8,979 nt of DNA from Sphingomonas sp. (GTDB lineage Bacteria > Pseudomonadota > Alphaproteobacteria > Sphingomonadales > Sphingomonadaceae): contig JACCSV010000249.1 of assembly GCA_013812805.1 (NCBI GenBank), positions 1 through 8,979 of the forward strand. The letters are read 5' to 3'. Below, piece after piece: positions 1 to 6,421 of this stretch. The notes beneath the pieces were generated by a model. That model was not told where the DNA came from, did not search any database, and saw only the letters and a program-made list of their open reading frames with translations. The position numbers and the translations under genes were made by a program. Numbering within the stretch: position 1 is the stretch's first letter; each line of letters starts with the position of its first letter.

Positions 1-123
1 CGGGTCGTACTTCTTGAAGCTCAACTTCTCGGTCTGCGTGCGCGGGTTCTTCTTCGTCACGTAGAAAAAGCCGGTATCGGCGCTGCTGACGAGCTTGATC
101 TTGACGGTTGCCGGCTTGGCCAT
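1..123 (-). CDS. rpmG: 50S ribosomal protein L33, 5' part only
   Basis: L33 is a small protein of the large ribosomal subunit, near the E site. The first 41 codons are present, starting MAKPATVKIKLVSSADTGFF and continuing through the hallmark YVTKKNPRTQTEKLSFKKYDP. This matches the alphaproteobacterial form of about 55 residues, which lacks the zinc-binding cysteines in its N-terminal part. The last 14 or so residues lie beyond the left edge of the window. The ATG at 121-123 is the only sensible start. No strong Shine-Dalgarno sequence is visible, only a GGGAC about 8 nt upstream. The M48-like gene upstream on the same strand ends 84 nt away, with a possible terminator between them, so rpmG probably has its own promoter or receives read-through. 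Confidence 0.95.
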   Translation of the reverse strand, partial: MAKPATVKIKLVSSADTGFFYVTKKNPRTQTEKLSFKKYDP

Positions 124-144
124 CGGACGCGTCCCAAATGCTTG

Positions 145-175
145 AAATAAAGAAAGCGGCACTTGCGGCCGCCTT
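145..175 (-). terminator. possible weak terminator after the M48-like gene
   Basis: Read on the minus strand, GCGGC (168-172) can pair with GCCGC (156-160) across a 7-nt loop. The stem may extend by two A-T pairs past a bulged G. A T-rich run, TTTCTTTATTT, follows at once (145-155). This layout fits an intrinsic terminator downstream of the M48-like gene, which ends at 208. The stem is short. The same T-rich stretch sits just upstream of rpmG and could equally be part of its promoter region. Confidence 0.35.
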
Positions 176-207
176 GCCGGCGCACATGGCTGGAGCGGCC
201 GTTTTTG

Positions 208-1329
208 TCAAGGCGACGAGGGCCCCCGGCTAGGGCCGATCGAGCCTTCGCCAGGTCGCAGCGGCTCCGGCGGCCCCTTCAGCGGGGGCGACCGGCTGGC
301 GGGAAGCGGCCCAGCCCAGCAAAAGTTGAACAGCGCATCGGAATCGTCGCGATCGAGAGCCGGCACGATCGGCTGCGGCTGGCGCGCCGCGGCGGCGCTC
401 CAGCGCATCGCCCGGGAATCCACGCCGAAGTGGAATTGCCGGTAGGCGTCGGCAAACGACCGCCCCTGCGCGACCGCGATCCGCATGTCCTCGAACATCT
501 GGGCGGCGGGCCGGATCGAAATCCGGGCACGCTTCAACATGTCCATCGCCTCGAGGTCGGCGCGCCGCTCCTCGATCCCGGAGAACGTTAGCCGCAGATC
601 GGACCCGGCACCTTCCAGGATTGAACCCCAGATGCCGATCACCCCGTTGTGCCGAACGGACGCGACCACGGGATCGCCATTCCTAAAAAGGGCAAGCTCG
701 TGGGCGAGCAAGGCGGCCAACGTTTCGGGGTCGGTCCCCTGGAGAGCCTCCCGAGTAACGGCAATCTTGTTGGCGGGCAGCGACGAGACGACGAAATCGG
801 GAAGATCGAGGCCGACGATTTCGACCGACCGGCCGATTTGCGGATCGAGCCGGACCAGCAGCTTGCGCACCGCAACTTCGCCGCCTTGGTGGGAACAGCG
901 CCGCGGAGCCAGATCGGCGATCGGCCCGTCGACCAGCCGCCGCTCCATTGCCGGCGTGATCCATCCCGCCATCCACTCGGGGGGCAAATGGTCGATCACC
1001 GCCACGCCGAGCACCAGCAGGCCGGCGATCGTCTTGAAGATGTGCAGGCGGCGAAGCGGGTGCAAGATTCGCGCTATCGGCCGCCGCCCGATGTGGGCAA
1101 GCAGCGCCTGGTCGCTGCCGCCGGTGACCCTGAGTTCCCACTCGCGCCGGTCGAGCCGCTGAAAACGATGCGTGGTGCCTTCGTCGGACACCCGATAGAG
1201 CCGCCACCACGGCACCTGGGCGATGGTGCCGTCCGGCTCCACGATCGATAGCGACGAATCGTCGGCCTGGACGCGGACGACGAGCGGCCGCTGGTTGGGG
1301 CCGGACAAAATTATCGCGGTATTGCTCAT
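208..1329 (-). CDS. membrane-anchored M48-type peptidase-like protein with degenerate zinc motif
   Basis: The 373-residue product resembles M48 (Ste24/HtpX-like) zinc peptidases that carry an N-terminal beta-rich domain and one membrane span. Residues 1-85 form the N-terminal domain, with conserved-looking tryptophans (PWWRLYR, REWELR). A hydrophobic segment follows at about 98-116 (IFKTIAGLLVLGVAVIDHL), then the peptidase-like region. LPANKIAVTREAL (184-196) matches the M48 stretch just before the catalytic helix. In LLAHELALFRNGD the HExxH motif should be H210-E211-x-x-H214, but residue 214 is Leu (CTT). The third zinc ligand motif ExxAD is kept (E254-RR-A257-D258). The tail (340-373) is Pro/Gly/Ser-rich and probably disordered. 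The ATG at 1329 is chosen because the frame upstream runs antisense to the ligase gene. A GGGAAG lies very close to this ATG. The gene is transcribed divergently from the ligase pair. With one zinc-binding His missing, the protein may be inactive or may use an altered metal site. The family call is my inference from motifs. Confidence 0.72.
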   Translation of the reverse strand: MSNTAIILSGPNQRPLVVRVQADDSSLSIVEPDGTIAQVPWWRLYRVSDEGTTHRFQRLDRREWELRVTGGSDQALLAHIGRRPIARILHPLRRLHIFKTIAGLLVLGVAVIDHLPPEWMAGWITPAMERRLVDGPIADLAPRRCSHQGGEVAVRKLLVRLDPQIGRSVEIVGLDLPDFVVSSLPANKIAVTREALQGTDPETLAALLAHELALFRNGDPVVASVRHNGVIGIWGSILEGAGSDLRLTFSGIEERRADLEAMDMLKRARISIRPAAQMFEDMRIAVAQGRSFADAYRQFHFGVDSRAMRWSAAAARQPQPIVPALDRDDSDALFNFCWAGPLPASRSPPLKGPPEPLRPGEGSIGPSRGPSSP

Positions 1330-1442
1330 TCTTCCCGGTCCGCAACAGCGAATGGCTACTCGTGGTAGCTGCCGGGATTTGCCCGCGTTGACCAGCCGTT
1401 GACCAAAATGCGCGAGCTTGGCCGCGCTTAAGGGGACCAGCC
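1330..1442. promoter_or_regulatory. divergent spacer with direct repeat GTTGACCA x2
   Basis: This 113-nt spacer must hold the promoters for both the minus-strand M48-like gene and the plus-strand small gene and ligase. GTTGACCA occurs at 1387-1394 and again at 1398-1405, an 11-nt period that places both copies on one face of the helix. Read as GTTG-N7-GTTG, this has the architecture of the alphaproteobacterial LexA operator (GTTC-N7-GTTC) with the fourth base of each half changed. The TTGACC cores could instead be -35 elements, but I see no good -10 at the right spacing. A small hairpin, GCTAC-TCGTG-GTAGC (1355-1369), would fall in the M48-like gene's leader. Confidence 0.4.
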
Positions 1443-1751
1443 ATGGCCGCGGAGAAAATCGAGCCTGCGCACGGCGAACTCGGCCGGCGCATCGCCGAGA
1501 TCCACAGCCGTGCCGACCGCCTGTCGCCGCTCGACATCTACGCGCGCATGGATGCGATTCGCCATTCGGCCGCCGCGAGCGGCCTCGACGCGCTCGAAGG
1601 CCTGATGCACCGCTCGGCGCAGCTGGCGCTTCTGCCGGGGCACCGGGTCGCCACCCGATGCTGCCTCGAACACATCGACGAGGCGCTTCACAGCCGCTCG
1701 AGCAGCGACCGCACGACGATCCTCGCGGCGCTTGCGCTGAGGCTTCGCTAG
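1443..1751 (+). CDS. conserved-looking small protein of unknown function
   Basis: I do not recognise this 102-residue protein. It is soluble, with no signal peptide or membrane span, and predicted mostly helical. The N-terminal half is charged (EIHSRADRLSPLDIYARMDAIRHSA). A Cys-Cys pair lies at about residues 77-78, and the C-terminus is basic (ALALRLR). It is believed real for three reasons. The ATG follows a good Shine-Dalgarno sequence, AAGGGG (1430-1435, 7-nt spacing). Codon third positions are strongly GC-biased, like its neighbours. It also fills the space between a divergent promoter region and the ligase. A 43-nt gap to the ligase suggests co-transcription. An overlapping frame starting at 1418 is a shadow. 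A role connected to DNA repair is only suggested by position. Confidence 0.7.
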   Translation: MAAEKIEPAHGELGRRIAEIHSRADRLSPLDIYARMDAIRHSAAASGLDALEGLMHRSAQLALLPGHRVATRCCLEHIDEALHSRSSSDRTTILAALALRLR

Positions 1752-1775
1752 AGGCGGAACGAAACTTGGGCCGCT

Positions 1776-1793
1776 GTGCCCTCGTTAGGGCGC
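1776..1793 (+). promoter_or_regulatory. hairpin covering the ligase ribosome-binding site
   Basis: GTGCCCT (1776-1782) pairs with AGGGCGC (1787-1793) across the loop CGTT, with one T-G wobble. The 3' arm contains the only Shine-Dalgarno-like bases (AGGG, 1787-1790) for the ligase ATG at 1795. If the hairpin forms in the mRNA it hides the ribosome-binding site and should lower ligase translation, unless ribosomes leaving the upstream small gene, which stops at 1751, melt it. The pairing is seen in the sequence; the effect is inferred. Confidence 0.4.
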
Positions 1794-1794
1794 C

Positions 1795-3393
1795 ATGCGC
1801 GCTTTCTCGCAGCTTCTCGACGACATCGTCTACACCCGCTCGCGTAACACCAAGCTCAAGCTGATCGGCGATTACCTCAAGGCGACCCCGGACCCCGACC
1901 GCGGGATCGCGCTCGCCGCGCTGACCGGTTCGCTCAGCATCCCTGCGGTCAAGGGCGCCGCGATCCGCGCCATCGCCGAGGAACGGGTCGACCCAGTCCT
2001 GCTGCACATGAGCCGCGACTATGTAGGCGACATGGCGGAAACGGTCGCCTTGCTGTGGCCGACCGCGGCGGACGGCGAGCCGGAACTCGATGACGGCACC
2101 GTCCGCATTTCGGACGCGGCCGAGCGGCTGGCCACCGCCAGCCGGATGGACGCACCGCGGGTACTCGCCGGCATGCTCGACCATCTCGACGCGTCCGGGC
2201 GGTTTGCCCTGCTCAAGCTGGCGACGGGCAACCTGCGGATCGGTGTCTCCGCCCGCCTCGCCAAGCAGGCGCTCGCCGACGCCTTCGGCCTCGACGTGGA
2301 TGCGGTCGAAGAGGTGTGGCACGGGATCGGTTCGCCGTATTCGGAGCTGTTCGCCTGGGGCGAGGGCCGCGGCGCGCAGCCGACGACCAAGGACGTGCCG
2401 GTGTTCCGGCCGTTCATGCTCGCCCACGCGCTGGACGACGCGCGAGTCTCGCTCGACGACTATGCAGCCGAGTGGAAATGGGACGGGATCCGCGTGCAGC
2501 TGGTCCGGACCGCCGGGCAGACGCGGCTCTACAGCCGCACCGGCGACGATATCTCGGGCAGCTTCCCCGATGTCGCGGCGGCGCTCGACATCGACTGCGT
2601 GCTCGACGGCGAGCTACTGGTGCGCGGCAACGAGCAGGGCGCCGACCATCACGGCGGCGCCGCCGCCAGCTTCAATGCGCTTCAGCAAAGGCTTGGCCGA
2701 AAGAACGTCAGCTCCAAGATCCAAAGCGAATATCCGGCCTTCGTCCGGCTTTACGATGTGCTGTTCGACGGCGGTGAGGACGTTCGCGCTCTGCCGTGGA
2801 CCGAGCGGCGCCAGCGGCTGGAGGCGTTCGTGCCGAAGCTTGACCCCGGCGGCTTCGACCTCTCGCAACTGATCGAGGCGGAGAGCTTCGACGCGCTCGA
2901 GCAGATCCGCGCCGGCGCCCGCGACGCGGCGATCGAGGGGGTTATGCTCAAGAAGCGCGATAGCGCTTATGTGGGTGGGCGCCGCGCCGGCCTTTGGTAC
3001 AAATGGAAGCGCGATCCGCTGACCGCCGACTGCGTGCTGATGTACGCCGCCCGCGGCTCCGGCAAACGCTCGAGCTATTACAGCGACTATACCTTCGGCT
3101 GCTGGGGCGACGAGGGCGAATTGCTGCCCGTCGGCAAGGCCTATTTCGGCTTCACCGACGAGGAGTTGCGCTGGCTCGACCGGTTCGTGCGGACCAAGAC
3201 GATGGAGCGGTTCGGACCGGTGCGCGAGGTCGAGAAGAGCCTGGTGCTCGAAGTGGCCTTCGACTCGATCCACTTGAGCAGCCGCCACAAGTCCGGCCTG
3301 GCGATGCGCTTCCCGAGGATCAGCCGGATCCGCACCGACAAGCCAGCGCACGAAGCGGACAGGATCGCGACCTTGCGGGCGATGGTGACTTGA
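1795..3393 (+). CDS. ATP-dependent DNA ligase, cisplatin damage response type
   Basis: This enzyme seals nicks in DNA by forming a lysine-AMP intermediate with ATP. It is distinct from the essential NAD-dependent LigA. At 532 residues it has the family's usual length and layout. A helical N-terminal DNA-binding domain (about 1-200) opens MRAFSQLLDDIVYTRSRNTK. The nucleotidyltransferase domain carries motif I KWDG with the adenylated lysine at K228, motif III DGELL at 271-275, motif IV EGVMLKK at 381-387 and motif V WYKWKRD at 401-407. A C-terminal OB-fold (about 410-530) completes it. All motifs look intact. The family commonly sits beside a ligase-associated exonuclease and a DEXH helicase in alphaproteobacteria. 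Neither is next to it here: it follows an unknown 102-residue gene and precedes an amidohydrolase. The ATG at 1795 fits the family's N-terminus. Its Shine-Dalgarno is weak and lies inside a hairpin. Confidence 0.93.
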   Translation: MRAFSQLLDDIVYTRSRNTKLKLIGDYLKATPDPDRGIALAALTGSLSIPAVKGAAIRAIAEERVDPVLLHMSRDYVGDMAETVALLWPTAADGEPELDDGTVRISDAAERLATASRMDAPRVLAGMLDHLDASGRFALLKLATGNLRIGVSARLAKQALADAFGLDVDAVEEVWHGIGSPYSELFAWGEGRGAQPTTKDVPVFRPFMLAHALDDARVSLDDYAAEWKWDGIRVQLVRTAGQTRLYSRTGDDISGSFPDVAAALDIDCVLDGELLVRGNEQGADHHGGAAASFNALQQRLGRKNVSSKIQSEYPAFVRLYDVLFDGGEDVRALPWTERRQRLEAFVPKLDPGGFDLSQLIEAESFDALEQIRAGARDAAIEGVMLKKRDSAYVGGRRAGLWYKWKRDPLTADCVLMYAARGSGKRSSYYSDYTFGCWGDEGELLPVGKAYFGFTDEELRWLDRFVRTKTMERFGPVREVEKSLVLEVAFDSIHLSSRHKSGLAMRFPRISRIRTDKPAHEADRIATLRAMVT

Positions 3394-3435
3394 ACAGTTG
3401 AAGCGGCGCGTTACGCTCCGCATGCAGGGGGGCCC

Positions 3436-4707
3436 ATGTACAAATCTCTTCTCACGATCGTCGCGCTGCTCGCGAGCGCGAGCGCTTCCGCGCAGACCTA
3501 CGCGATCCAGGCGGGCCGGCTGATCGTCGATGCCGCGCAGCCCGCACGCGGCCCTTCGACCGTAATCGTCGAGAACAAGCGGATCGCGCGAGTTCTGGAC
3601 GGCTTTGTCGCACCTGCCGGCGCGACCGTCGTCGATCAGCGCGGCCGGACGGTCATGCCGGGCCTGATCGACGCCCATGTGCACCTGACCGGCGATCCGG
3701 GAACACCGTTCTGGCGGGATGCTATCGACTCCAATGAGCTGGCGGCCATCGTTGGTGTGAAGAACGCGCTGCTTACGGCTCGGTCGGGCTTTACCACGGT
3801 GCGCGACCTGGGCGCTCCCGGGAACTCCAGCTTCGCTCTGCGCGACGCCATTCGCGACGGCATCGTGCCGGGGCCGCGCGTGATCGCCTCCGGACGCGCG
3901 CTGTCGATCGTTGGCGGCCATGGCGACGTCACTGGCTTCCGGCCGGAGGTCAACGCAGCGCTTGCCCCCGGTGGCACCTGCACCGGTGCCGATCAATGCG
4001 CCGAGCGGGTCCGCGAGTGGGCCAAGCGCGGGTCGGACCTGATCAAGATCACCTCCACTGGCGGCGTGCTGAGCCAGCAGAGCCGCGGGCTCGAAGGACA
4101 TTTCGACCCTGCCGAGATACGCGCGATTACCAGCACTGCGCACCGGCTCGGACTAAAGGTCGCTGCCCATGCCCACGGCGCCCGCGGCATCGAGGATGCG
4201 GCGCGAGCCGGCGTCGATTCGATCGATCACGGGACCTTCGCCGACGCCGCCGCACTGCAGGCGGTCAAGGCGAGCGGCGGCTGGTTTGTGCCGACGTTGA
4301 TGGCCTTCACCGGCGTGCGCGATCGCCTGGGCAAGAACATCTTCACGCCGGTGGTCGAAGCCAAAGGCCGCCAGGCGATGGAAGTGTGGGGCCGGGCACT
4401 TGCCGCGGCGCATCGGGCCGGGGTGAAGATCGCTTTTGGCACTGACTCCGGCGTGTTCGAGCACGGCCGCAACGCCGAGGAGGCCGAACTGATGGTCAGG
4501 CTCGGCGGAATGACCCCTCGCGAAGTGTTGGTTTCGGCAACGACCGGCGCTGCCGAGCTGCTCGGGATTGCCAGCGAAACCGGCACGCTTGCTGCCGGCA
4601 AGTCCGCCGACATGATCGCAGTCGATGGAGACCCGCTCGGCGATGCCACCGCGCTTACCCGCGTCGGCTATGTGATGGCGCAGGGCCGGCCCGTCGCGAT
4701 GAAATGA
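3436..4707 (+). CDS. secreted metal-dependent amidohydrolase (imidazolonepropionase/prolidase-like)
   Basis: This belongs to the amidohydrolase superfamily, TIM-barrel enzymes that use one or two metal ions to hydrolyse amide or ester bonds, often in dipeptides or cyclic amides. The 423-residue product begins with a Sec signal peptide, MYKSLLTIVALLASASASAQ, probably cut around residue 20, so it acts in the periplasm or outside. The metal site looks complete: H81 and H83 in GLIDAHVHLTG, a likely carboxylated lysine K204 in DLIKITSTGG, H245 and H247 in AAHAHG, H265 in SIDHGTF and D337 in AFGTDSGV. The C-terminal GTLAAGKSADMIAVDGDPL is the usual end of the composite beta-sandwich. The start at 3436 follows AGGGGGG (3426-3432). 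It begins 42 nt after the ligase, so read-through is possible, but function gives no reason to link them. The substrate cannot be told from the sequence. Secreted Xaa-Pro or cyclic dipeptide hydrolases are the closest analogues I know. Confidence 0.88.
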   Translation: MYKSLLTIVALLASASASAQTYAIQAGRLIVDAAQPARGPSTVIVENKRIARVLDGFVAPAGATVVDQRGRTVMPGLIDAHVHLTGDPGTPFWRDAIDSNELAAIVGVKNALLTARSGFTTVRDLGAPGNSSFALRDAIRDGIVPGPRVIASGRALSIVGGHGDVTGFRPEVNAALAPGGTCTGADQCAERVREWAKRGSDLIKITSTGGVLSQQSRGLEGHFDPAEIRAITSTAHRLGLKVAAHAHGARGIEDAARAGVDSIDHGTFADAAALQAVKASGGWFVPTLMAFTGVRDRLGKNIFTPVVEAKGRQAMEVWGRALAAAHRAGVKIAFGTDSGVFEHGRNAEEAELMVRLGGMTPREVLVSATTGAAELLGIASETGTLAAGKSADMIAVDGDPLGDATALTRVGYVMAQGRPVAMK

Positions 4708-4710
4708 AAA

Positions 4711-4739
4711 CGCCCGCCCGGATCGGATCCGGGCGGGCG
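4711..4739 (-). terminator. strong palindromic terminator between convergent genes
   Basis: CGCCCGCCCGGAT (4711-4723) pairs perfectly with ATCCGGGCGGGCG (4727-4739) around a 3-nt loop; a larger loop is sterically more likely, leaving about 11 GC-rich pairs. On the minus strand the stem is followed by TTTT (4707-4710) and then CATTT, the classic intrinsic terminator for the cold-shock gene that ends 29 nt before it. In the plus direction it starts 3 nt after the amidohydrolase stop but is followed only by CTTCACT. It may still serve both genes. Confidence 0.85.
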
Positions 4740-4768
4740 CTTCACTCTGCCTCCGTGGGCTGGGTGGG

Positions 4769-5578
4769 TCAGGAGGCAGGTTGCAGGTTCACCGCAGCAT
4801 ATTTACCGCGGCGGTCGACCTCGATTTCAAATTGCAGCCGGTCGCCCTCGTTGAGCGTCGGCATTCCGGCGCGTTCCACCGCCGAGATGTGAACGAACGC
4901 ATCGGGCTGTCCGTCGTCGCGCTGGATGAAGCCGAAGCCTTTCATCGCGTTGAAGAACTTGACCGTGCCGCTGGCTTTCTCGCCGGTCAGCTGGCGCTGC
5001 GGTCCGCCGCGATCGCCGCCGCCGCGATCACCGTCCGAGCCGCCGCCGCCACCGCGCTCGACCGGCATCGGATCGCCTTCGATGCGGATGTTCGTCGCCG
5101 AAACCCGGCCGCCGCGATCGACGAGCGTGAATTCGAGCGGTTGTCCGTCGGCGAGGTCGGTCAGGCCGGCCTGCTCGACAGCCGAGATGTGCACGAACAC
5201 GTCCTCGCCGCCGTCATCGCGAACGATGAAGCCGAAGCCTTTTGCCGGATTGAAGAATTTTACGACGCCTTTGCCTTCGCCGACGACCTGCGGAGGCATT
5301 CCTCCGCGGGCACCGCCGCCACCGGAAAAGCCACCACGGTCGCCGCCGCCGAAGCCACCGCCACCGCCGCCACCGGCCCGGTCGCCAAAGCCACCGCCGC
5401 CACCGTAGCGAGGCTGGCCGAAGCCACCGCCGCCGCCGCCACCGCTGCGATCGCCGAATCCGCCGCGGTCACCAAAACCGCTACCGCGCTCGCTGGTACT
5501 GCTCTCTTCGAAAAACCCGTCGCGCTTGTCTCTTCCGCGACCGCCACGATCGCCTTTGCGCCCTCTGTCGAAACCCAT
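4769..5578 (-). CDS. RGG-rich protein with two cold-shock domains
   Basis: Cold-shock domains bind single-stranded RNA or DNA and act as chaperones that melt RNA structure. This 269-residue protein has three parts. Residues 1-95 are an Arg/Gly-rich disordered tail (RGRKGDRGGRGRDKRDG, then long Gly runs with RGG and FGDR). Cold-shock domain 1 spans about 102-167, with RNP1 KGFGFI (113-118) and RNP2 VFVHIS (127-132). An RGG linker (about 168-198) follows. Cold-shock domain 2 spans about 202-268, with KGFGFI (213-218) and AFVHIS (227-232). The two domains share 28 of 39 residues over their cores, so they arose by duplication. Two-domain cold-shock proteins are usual in alphaproteobacteria, and the long RGG tail resembles eukaryotic RNA-binding proteins. 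I chose the ATG at 5578 over a TTG at 5617 because MGFDRGRKG opens the Arg/Gly tail and AGGGA lies about 14 nt upstream. A long 5' leader is available for temperature control but shows no recognisable element. Confidence 0.9.
   Translation of the reverse strand: MGFDRGRKGDRGGRGRDKRDGFFEESSTSERGSGFGDRGGFGDRSGGGGGGGFGQPRYGGGGGFGDRAGGGGGGGFGGGDRGGFSGGGGARGGMPPQVVGEGKGVVKFFNPAKGFGFIVRDDGGEDVFVHISAVEQAGLTDLADGQPLEFTLVDRGGRVSATNIRIEGDPMPVERGGGGGSDGDRGGGDRGGPQRQLTGEKASGTVKFFNAMKGFGFIQRDDGQPDAFVHISAVERAGMPTLNEGDRLQFEIEVDRRGKYAAVNLQPAS
5300..5479 (-). repeat. glycine-rich low-complexity coding repeat
   Basis: This stretch encodes residues 34-93 of the cold-shock protein as imperfect repeats built on FGDR(G/S/A)GGGGGGFG and DRGGF. 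The DNA is correspondingly repetitive, with CCGCCGCCGCCACC-like blocks on the plus strand. Such a tract can slip during replication, so its length may vary between strains. It also opens long artificial frames on the other strand. Confidence 0.75.
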
Positions 5579-5799
5579 GCCCGTCCAAATTCCCTGTCGT
5601 GCCCAATCCACAAACAACCAACGCGCTGGGCAGCACGCGCAACCGGTCCCGGCGCGTCTCGCTCACGCACCATTCACCGCCCTACAGGAAAAAAGCGGGG
5701 CGCTCTAGTGATTCCATGGCCTTCCGGCTGCTATGAGCCTCGCGGCGGCAAACAACGGCAACGGGCCACCAGCACAAGGGCCTCCAACAAGGTGAGCGA
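5579..5799. other. divergent spacer between cold-shock gene and RNase D operon
   Basis: These 221 nt should contain the promoters of the minus-strand cold-shock gene and of the plus-strand RNase D/lpt/rpoN operon. I could not assign a -35/-10 pair with confidence on either strand. Two tiny plus-strand frames lie just before RNase D: MAFRLL (5716-5736), whose TGA overlaps the ATG of a 20-codon frame (5733-5795), which in turn ends inside the RNase D ribosome-binding site. Neither has a clear Shine-Dalgarno, so I do not call them genes. The Shine-Dalgarno of RNase D is AAGGTGAG (5789-5796). Confidence 0.5.
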
Positions 5800-6420
5800 A
5801 TGAGCATCCATTTCCACGAGGAGGACCTGCCCGAAGGCTTGGCGTTCCACGGCGATATCGCCGTCGATACCGAGGCGATGGGACTGATGCCGGGCCGCGA
5901 CCGGCTGTGCCTGGTGCAGCTGTCGGACGGCAAGGGCGACGAGCATCTGGTACGCTTCGGTCCCGACAGCGACTATTCGGCGCCGCGGCTCAAGGCCCTG
6001 TTGTCCGACCCGGAACGGCTCAAGCTCTACCATTTCGCGCGCTTCGACGTCGCGATCATGGCCGAATATCTCCAGATCATCGCTGCACCGCTGTATTGCA
6101 CCCGGACCGCCTCGCGGCTGGTGCGCACCTACACCGACCGCCACGGCCTCAAGGATCTGGTTAAAGAATTGGTTGGCCACGAAATCTCCAAGCAGCAGCA
6201 GACCAGCGACTGGGGCGCGACGGACATCAGCGACGCTCAGCGGGAGTATGCGGCGAGCGATGTCCGGTTTCTGCATGCGTTGAAGGCCAAGCTCGACGAG
6301 CGGCTGGAGCGCGAGAATCGGGTCGAACTGGCCCAGGGCTGCTTCGACTTCCTCCCCCATCGCGCGCTGCTCGACATTGCCGGGTGGCCCGACCAGGACA
6401 TCTTTGCGCACGACGGCTGA
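5800..6420 (+). CDS. rnd: ribonuclease D family 3'-5' exonuclease, short form
   Basis: RNase D trims the 3' ends of tRNA and other small RNAs with two metal ions held by DEDD residues. In this 206-residue protein the exonuclease motifs are complete: Exo I D23 and E25 in AVDTEAMGL, Exo II D83 in HFARFDVAIM, and Exo III Y150 and D154 in YAASD. It stops after the catalytic domain, so it lacks the HRDC domains of the E. coli enzyme of about 375 residues. This short form is common in alphaproteobacteria and is not a truncation. The ATG has a good Shine-Dalgarno, AAGGTG, 5-6 nt upstream. Its stop codon lies 1 nt before the lptC start, so it appears to lead the lpt-rpoN operon. Confidence 0.9.
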   Translation: MSIHFHEEDLPEGLAFHGDIAVDTEAMGLMPGRDRLCLVQLSDGKGDEHLVRFGPDSDYSAPRLKALLSDPERLKLYHFARFDVAIMAEYLQIIAAPLYCTRTASRLVRTYTDRHGLKDLVKELVGHEISKQQQTSDWGATDISDAQREYAASDVRFLHALKAKLDERLERENRVELAQGCFDFLPHRALLDIAGWPDQDIFAHDG

Positions 6421-6421
6421 C

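Noticed and set aside
1330..2427. The M48-like reading frame stays open upstream on the minus strand for about 366 more codons, giving a 739-codon frame
   Set aside because: This part is antisense to the small gene and the intact ligase. Its composition is Arg/Gly-rich as expected for the reverse strand of GC-biased codons, and MSNTAIIL at 1329 gives a normal N-terminus.
2614..4143. 509-codon minus-strand frame across ligase and amidohydrolase
   Set aside because: It spans two well-supported plus-strand genes and the gap between them, is Arg-rich with no recognisable motif, and is an antisense shadow.
5300..5479. Repeat block that might suggest a CRISPR array or minisatellite
   Set aside because: There are no unique spacers of constant length. 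The repeats are imperfect, in frame, and encode the Gly/RGG tail.
4781..5803. 340-codon Ala/Thr-rich frame on the plus strand
   Set aside because: It is the reverse complement of the two-domain cold-shock gene; its Ala/Thr repeats mirror the Gly repeats, and it shows no fold or motif of its own.
6377..6421. Upstream in-frame ATG for LptC at 6377
   Set aside because: It would add 15 residues overlapping the RNase D C-terminus; the ATG at 6422, directly after the RNase D stop, gives a normal LptC with a short cytoplasmic tail.
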